From Desulfovibrio sp. (GTDB taxonomy: Bacteria; Desulfobacterota; Desulfovibrionia; Desulfovibrionales; Desulfovibrionaceae): a DNA stretch of 36,202 nucleotides. Where the stretch lies: the NCBI GenBank assembly GCA_031280915.1, contig JAITGC010000102.1, positions 1 through 36,202 on the forward strand, read 5' to 3'. A model generated the notes under the pieces. It saw only the letters and a program-made list of their open reading frames with translations, did no database searches and had not been told where the DNA came from. The translations under genes and the position numbers were made by a program. Numbering within the stretch: position 1 is the first letter of the stretch; each line of letters opens with the position of its first letter. This document shows, in pieces, positions 33,104 to 36,202 of the stretch.

Positions 33104-34789
33104 ATGGGTATTGTTCTGGATGCGGTGATACTTTGCGGGATCGCCATAGTGGCCTTTGCGCGTCCGGAGGGGTTCATCCTGGGAATTTGTCTGGCCGGCC
33201 TCGCCCTGTGCGTCGCGGCGAGTCTGTTCCTGCGGCTGACAGGCAACAAAACCCAGAAAGCTCTGGCGGATTTTCTCAATGAGTTGGATAACGGACTGGG
33301 CAATGAGCGGGGCCAGACGGAAAAAACCGCGCCTGTGCCTGCCGACGGCCTTGCGGAACGCCTGCGCGGGCATGTTGCGCATATTCAGGACTCGCTCCGG
33401 CTGACGAAGGAGGAATTCGCGGCGAAAACGGCGGAGATGCGCGCCGAGGCGGAAAGCCTCACGGCCCGCTTCGACGGCGCGGAGAAGCGGGAAAAAGAAC
33501 TGGCGGACAAACTTTCGCAGGGTGTGCCCGCGATGGAAAAGGCGCGCGCTGTCTGCGGCAGGCTTTCGGCCAATGTGAATGATCTTTCGCGGCTTGTGGT
33601 CAATGTGGAAAACGGCGTGAATACGCAGCATGTCCGTTTGGGGGAGAGCGGCCAAGCCATGGAGAGCAATGCCAGAAGCGCGGCAGAGGCCGCCGGCGTC
33701 ACCCACGATCTTTTTGACATGGCGCAGACTTCGCGCGTCAAGGCAACAACCGGCGAAAAGGAAGTACAGGAAGTCACCACTCTGATGGAGAGCGTGAGAA
33801 ATGTCATCACCCAATTGAAGGCGGCCATGGACGGACTGGGGACAACAGCCGGCAGCATCAGCCAGATTATGGTCATGATCAACGAAGTGGCCGACCAGAC
33901 AAATCTGCTTGCCCTGAACGCGGCCATTGAGGCTGCCCGCGCCGGCGAGGCCGGCCGGGGTTTTGCCGTGGTGGCCGATGAGGTACGCAAACTCGCGGAA
34001 AAGACCATGGGGGCGACCAAGGAGGTGGAAACGGCCGTGCACGCCATCCAGGAGGAAACCCAGCGCACCGTGCGCACGGTGGACAATGCTGCCGAAATTG
34101 CCGTGAACGGGGCGGAACGTGCTTCCCGCGCCGGCGGCTTCATGCGTGACATCGTTCTTGACATGGACAATATAGCCGAACGCTTGCAGGGCATCGCCCA
34201 GGGAGCCGCAGAACAGGCTGAAGTGAGCGCCAAGACCAGCGGGGCCATTGAGGATGTCCGCCACATCGCCGACGAGACGGCGGGGAGCATGAATACCTTC
34301 ATGGCCTCGCTGCTTTCCTGCAAGACGGGCATGGAGGAGTTGGATCTCATCGTCAATGCGCTGGCGACGGGCGATTACGCGCAGGCTGCTTCCGACAAGT
34401 TTGTGCAGTGGACGGTAAAGCTGGATCTGGGCGTGCCCCTTATTGACAGCCAACACAAGCAGCTTTGCGGCTATATCAATGACCTTTACGCGGCAATGAA
34501 AGCCAATCAGACGCGTGGAGAGCTGCGCAATGTCGTCAAGAAACTGCGCGACTACACGGCCTCGCATTTCAGCGACGAGGAAAAACTGTACAGCGCCTCA
34601 CAGTATCCCGGCACAAAAGAGCATAAAGCCATTCACAAAAAATTTGTCGCCCAGCTTGATGACTTTGAAAAGCAGCTTAAAGACGGTACGGCCACGGTCA
34701 GCATGGAGCTGCTGACCTTTCTCAAGGACTGGCTCATCAATCATATCGCCGGCACTGACCCCGGCTATGTGCCGTATCTCCAGAGTTAG
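33104..34789 (+). CDS. methyl-accepting chemotaxis protein with C-terminal bacteriohemerythrin domain
   Basis: A 561-residue receptor that should signal to CheA/CheW and sense O2 or redox state through a diiron site. Two membrane helices (about 2-18 and 23-43) are joined by only a few residues (ARPEG), so there is no periplasmic sensor. A coiled region and the signalling tip [20 protein letters not shown] (from ~261) through [12 protein letters not shown] follow. The last ~130 residues are a hemerythrin domain with all seven iron ligands: H451 (IDSQH), H488 and E492 (HFSDE), H507 and H511 (HKAIH), H547 and D552 (HIAGTD). The plan is that of D. vulgaris DcrH but lacks its large periplasmic part. 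The ATG at 33104 has GGAGG 5 nt upstream; an in-frame GTG lies at 33092. Confidence 0.93.
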   Translation: MGIVLDAVILCGIAIVAFARPEGFILGICLAGLALCVAASLFLRLTGNKTQKALADFLNELDNGLGNERGQTEKTAPVPADGLAERLRGHVAHIQDSLRLTKEEFAAKTAEMRAEAESLTARFDGAEKREKELADKLSQGVPAMEKARAVCGRLSANVNDLSRLVVNVENGVNTQHVRLGESGQAMESNARSAAEAAGVTHDLFDMAQTSRVKATTGEKEVQEVTTLMESVRNVITQLKAAMDGLGTTAGSISQIMVMINEVADQTNLLALNAAIEAARAGEAGRGFAVVADEVRKLAEKTMGATKEVETAVHAIQEETQRTVRTVDNAAEIAVNGAERASRAGGFMRDIVLDMDNIAERLQGIAQGAAEQAEVSAKTSGAIEDVRHIADETAGSMNTFMASLLSCKTGMEELDLIVNALATGDYAQAASDKFVQWTVKLDLGVPLIDSQHKQLCGYINDLYAAMKANQTRGELRNVVKKLRDYTASHFSDEEKLYSASQYPGTKEHKAIHKKFVAQLDDFEKQLKDGTATVSMELLTFLKDWLINHIAGTDPGYVPYLQS

Positions 34790-34790
34790 A

Positions 34791-34850
34791 GCATTTCATT
34801 ACTTGAAATGCCCTGAGGCTGTTGACAAAGTCCTCTTTGGCAACAGCCTC
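34791..34850 (+). terminator. two hairpins after the hemerythrin chemoreceptor gene
   Basis: GCATTTCA-ttact-TGAAATGC (34791-34811) is followed by a long stem GAGGCTGTTG...CAACAGCCTC (34815-34824 with 34841-34850), with CAAAG/CTTTG nested inside. The second ends one base before the next sigma-28 promoter. T content after it is modest, so terminator strength is uncertain. The pair could also be a short mobile or repetitive element. Confidence 0.45.
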
Positions 34851-34877
34851 TTAAGTTCATTTGTAATACGCCGATAA
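34851..34877 (+). promoter_or_regulatory. sigma-28 (FliA)-type promoter of second chemoreceptor
   Basis: TTAAGTTC (34851-34858), an 11-nt spacer and a perfect GCCGATAA (34870-34877) match 14 of 16 positions of the FliA consensus with exact spacing, 99 nt before the ATG of the receptor. This is the better of the two sigma-28-type sites and supports the first by analogy. Confidence 0.75.
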
Positions 34878-34976
34878 GCACTGCGGGCAGTATAAAAAGT
34901 CAGGGATGCTCCTGTAGCAACTGACAATGCGGATACCGTTTTGGTAATCAGTAATTAAGAAAGGGGGACTCTGGGT

Positions 34977-36202
34977 ATGACGACAAAAATCAAAATTATC
35001 GCCGGTTTTGTCCTCATGATTCTGTTGAGCGGCATGATGGCGGGGATAGGCTGGCGCAGCCTGGGCAACGCGTCGGACGGTTTCAACGATGTCGCGCGTC
35101 GCAGCGGAGTTGCCGTGCTCTTCTCGAATCTGGTCGCGACGCTCAATGATATGACCACATGTTCGGCGCGTTTCATGTATTCCCGCGACGCCGGTCAGGT
35201 GGACGCCGCGTTGAAAGACCTCGACAAGGCCGCAAGCATGCTCAGAGAAGCCAATGCGCAGGTGTCAAATCCCCAGGATAAGGCCGTGATGAATGAGACG
35301 GACAAGGCCTTCCCCTCGATACGGGAGAACATCGGGCAGCTTGCGGCCGGCGTACAGAAGCTTGTGAAATCTTATACCGATGTGGTGCGCCCGGCGGAGT
35401 GGCAAGTGCAGGAAATTTTCAACGGCCTTGAAAAAACAATGATAGAGGCCGGCAACATCGCCGCCATGCGGGAGCTGACCCATGCCGCCCACGCCTTGGC
35501 CAACTGCAGGGCCGTGTCGGCCCGTATGGCCATGTCATACAGCGAAAAAGACGGTGAACGGGTTCTCGCCCGCCTGAAAGAACTGGGCGAGGCTTTGTCC
35601 AAAATTGATCCCCTCCTTCAGACGGAAGCCGGACGTGTGGAATTCGCCAGACTGACGAGCGCTTACAACATCATGCTCAAAGCCGGACAGGACAATGTGC
35701 GGGAAGTGTCCGCCATGCAGGAAGTCCTGCAACACTACCTCAGCCAGGTTGGAGGGGTTAAGAAGACGGTGGCCCAATTGCAGGAAAATGTGAGCGCCCG
35801 CATGCGCGATGGCAGCCGTGAAGTGGCTGCGTCCAACCGAGACGCCCAGACGCAGATGCTGGCGCTTTCCGGCGGAGCTTTGCTGTTCGGCGCGATCATA
35901 GCCATATTCATCATTGTCGGGCTGGTTCGCGTCCTCAATACATTGCGGAATTTCGCCGAATCCATAGCGGAGGGCGATTTCAATGCGCACCTCAATATCC
36001 GGGAAAAAGGCGAAATCGGAATGATGACGGAATCCTTGCGGGCGATTCCCGCCACGTTGAACAAGATGCTTGAGGAATACAAACGCATGGAAAGGGAAAT
36101 CAGTTGCGGCATTCTGACGACAGCGGGCAACGTGGGCGAGTTCCGGGGCGAATTCGCCACCCTGATCAACGGCACGAACAATATCCTGGAGCGTCTCCGC
36201 AT
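34977..36202 (+). CDS. methyl-accepting chemotaxis protein, 3' end outside window
   Basis: The first 408 residues of a chemoreceptor; the frame is open to the window edge. An N-terminal membrane helix (about 6-24) is followed by a ~270-residue, mostly helical periplasmic region (25-295), the size of a helical bimodular (HBM) or extended four-helix sensor. A second membrane helix (about 296-318, ALLFGAIIAIFIIVGLV) leads into a HAMP domain (319-370, FAESIAEGDFNAHLN). A second HAMP-like module then starts (GILTTAGNVGEFRGEFATLI and GTNNILERL), as often seen in Desulfovibrio receptors. The signalling tip is not yet reached, so the MCP call rests on this layout, the sigma-28-type promoter and the neighbouring receptor. 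AAGGGGG precedes the ATG. The ligand cannot be inferred. Confidence 0.85.
   Translation, partial: MTTKIKIIAGFVLMILLSGMMAGIGWRSLGNASDGFNDVARRSGVAVLFSNLVATLNDMTTCSARFMYSRDAGQVDAALKDLDKAASMLREANAQVSNPQDKAVMNETDKAFPSIRENIGQLAAGVQKLVKSYTDVVRPAEWQVQEIFNGLEKTMIEAGNIAAMRELTHAAHALANCRAVSARMAMSYSEKDGERVLARLKELGEALSKIDPLLQTEAGRVEFARLTSAYNIMLKAGQDNVREVSAMQEVLQHYLSQVGGVKKTVAQLQENVSARMRDGSREVAASNRDAQTQMLALSGGALLFGAIIAIFIIVGLVRVLNTLRNFAESIAEGDFNAHLNIREKGEIGMMTESLRAIPATLNKMLEEYKRMEREISCGILTTAGNVGEFRGEFATLINGTNNILERLR

Overview
The window looks like a chromosomal segment of a Desulfovibrio-type sulfate reducer (Desulfovibrionaceae). I infer this from family knowledge, not from a search. The pointers are the archaeal-style entry to the shikimate pathway (ADTH synthase plus type II dehydroquinate synthase) in one operon with pheA, aroA and tyrA; a TrmD with an extra C-terminal SPOUT domain; a glycogen synthase-phosphorylase fusion; a chemoreceptor with a C-terminal hemerythrin domain (DcrH-like); and a tRNA-Sec gene. 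Most of the window is GC-rich coding DNA. AT-rich exceptions are the first ~600 bases and the ~600 bases before dnaA.

Layout. 1-590: AT-rich edge with a truncated GT61-type glycosyltransferase fragment. 588-6437 (minus): a three-gene unit, TPR-like protein, YhaO-type nuclease, YhaN-type ATPase. 6438-7048: AT-rich non-coding stretch with two perfect palindromes. 7049-8425 (plus): a divergent dnaA whose 3' end overlaps the convergent tyrA by 41 bp. 8385-13486 (minus): five tightly coupled aromatic amino acid genes. 13487-13985: divergent control region. It holds a strong promoter, a previously uncalled 33-codon leader peptide rich in Phe/Tyr/Trp, mutually exclusive RNA hairpins and an intrinsic terminator, and, closer to the glycogen side, a 17-nt inverted repeat. 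13986-23199 (plus): a glycogen cluster (debranching enzyme, GT4 glycosyltransferase, GH57 enzyme, GT3-GT35 fusion). 23314-23652 (minus): a stand-alone Hpt domain protein. 23842-23935: tRNA-Sec with its own promoter. 24002-30490 (plus): trmD, rplS, rnhB, yraN, rsmI, smpB, comEC, with short gaps or overlaps. 30497-32531 (minus): rmlD-like reductase and a secreted DUF3179 protein. 32595-33103: intergenic region with a 32-nt direct repeat. 33104-36202 (plus): two chemoreceptors, each behind a sigma-28-type promoter; the second runs off the window.

How the parts fit. The aromatic operon makes 3-dehydroquinate without DAHP synthase or AroB and also carries the EPSP synthase step and the Phe and Tyr branch enzymes. 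Its leader reads Trp, Phe and Tyr charging at one run of codons, so the sequence predicts textbook translation-coupled attenuation of the whole unit. The glycogen cluster covers chain synthesis, phosphorolysis, debranching and probably chain remodelling. The two chemoreceptors appear to belong to the flagellar (FliA) regulon.

The strongest new observation is the aromatic attenuator at 13536-13754. Next are the GT3-GT35 fusion, the sigma-28 promoters, the 17-nt inverted repeat, the tRNA-Sec/trmD arrangement and the DnaA that lacks the usual box VII arginine. I found no CRISPR array, rRNA, intact insertion sequence, prophage or obvious defence island.
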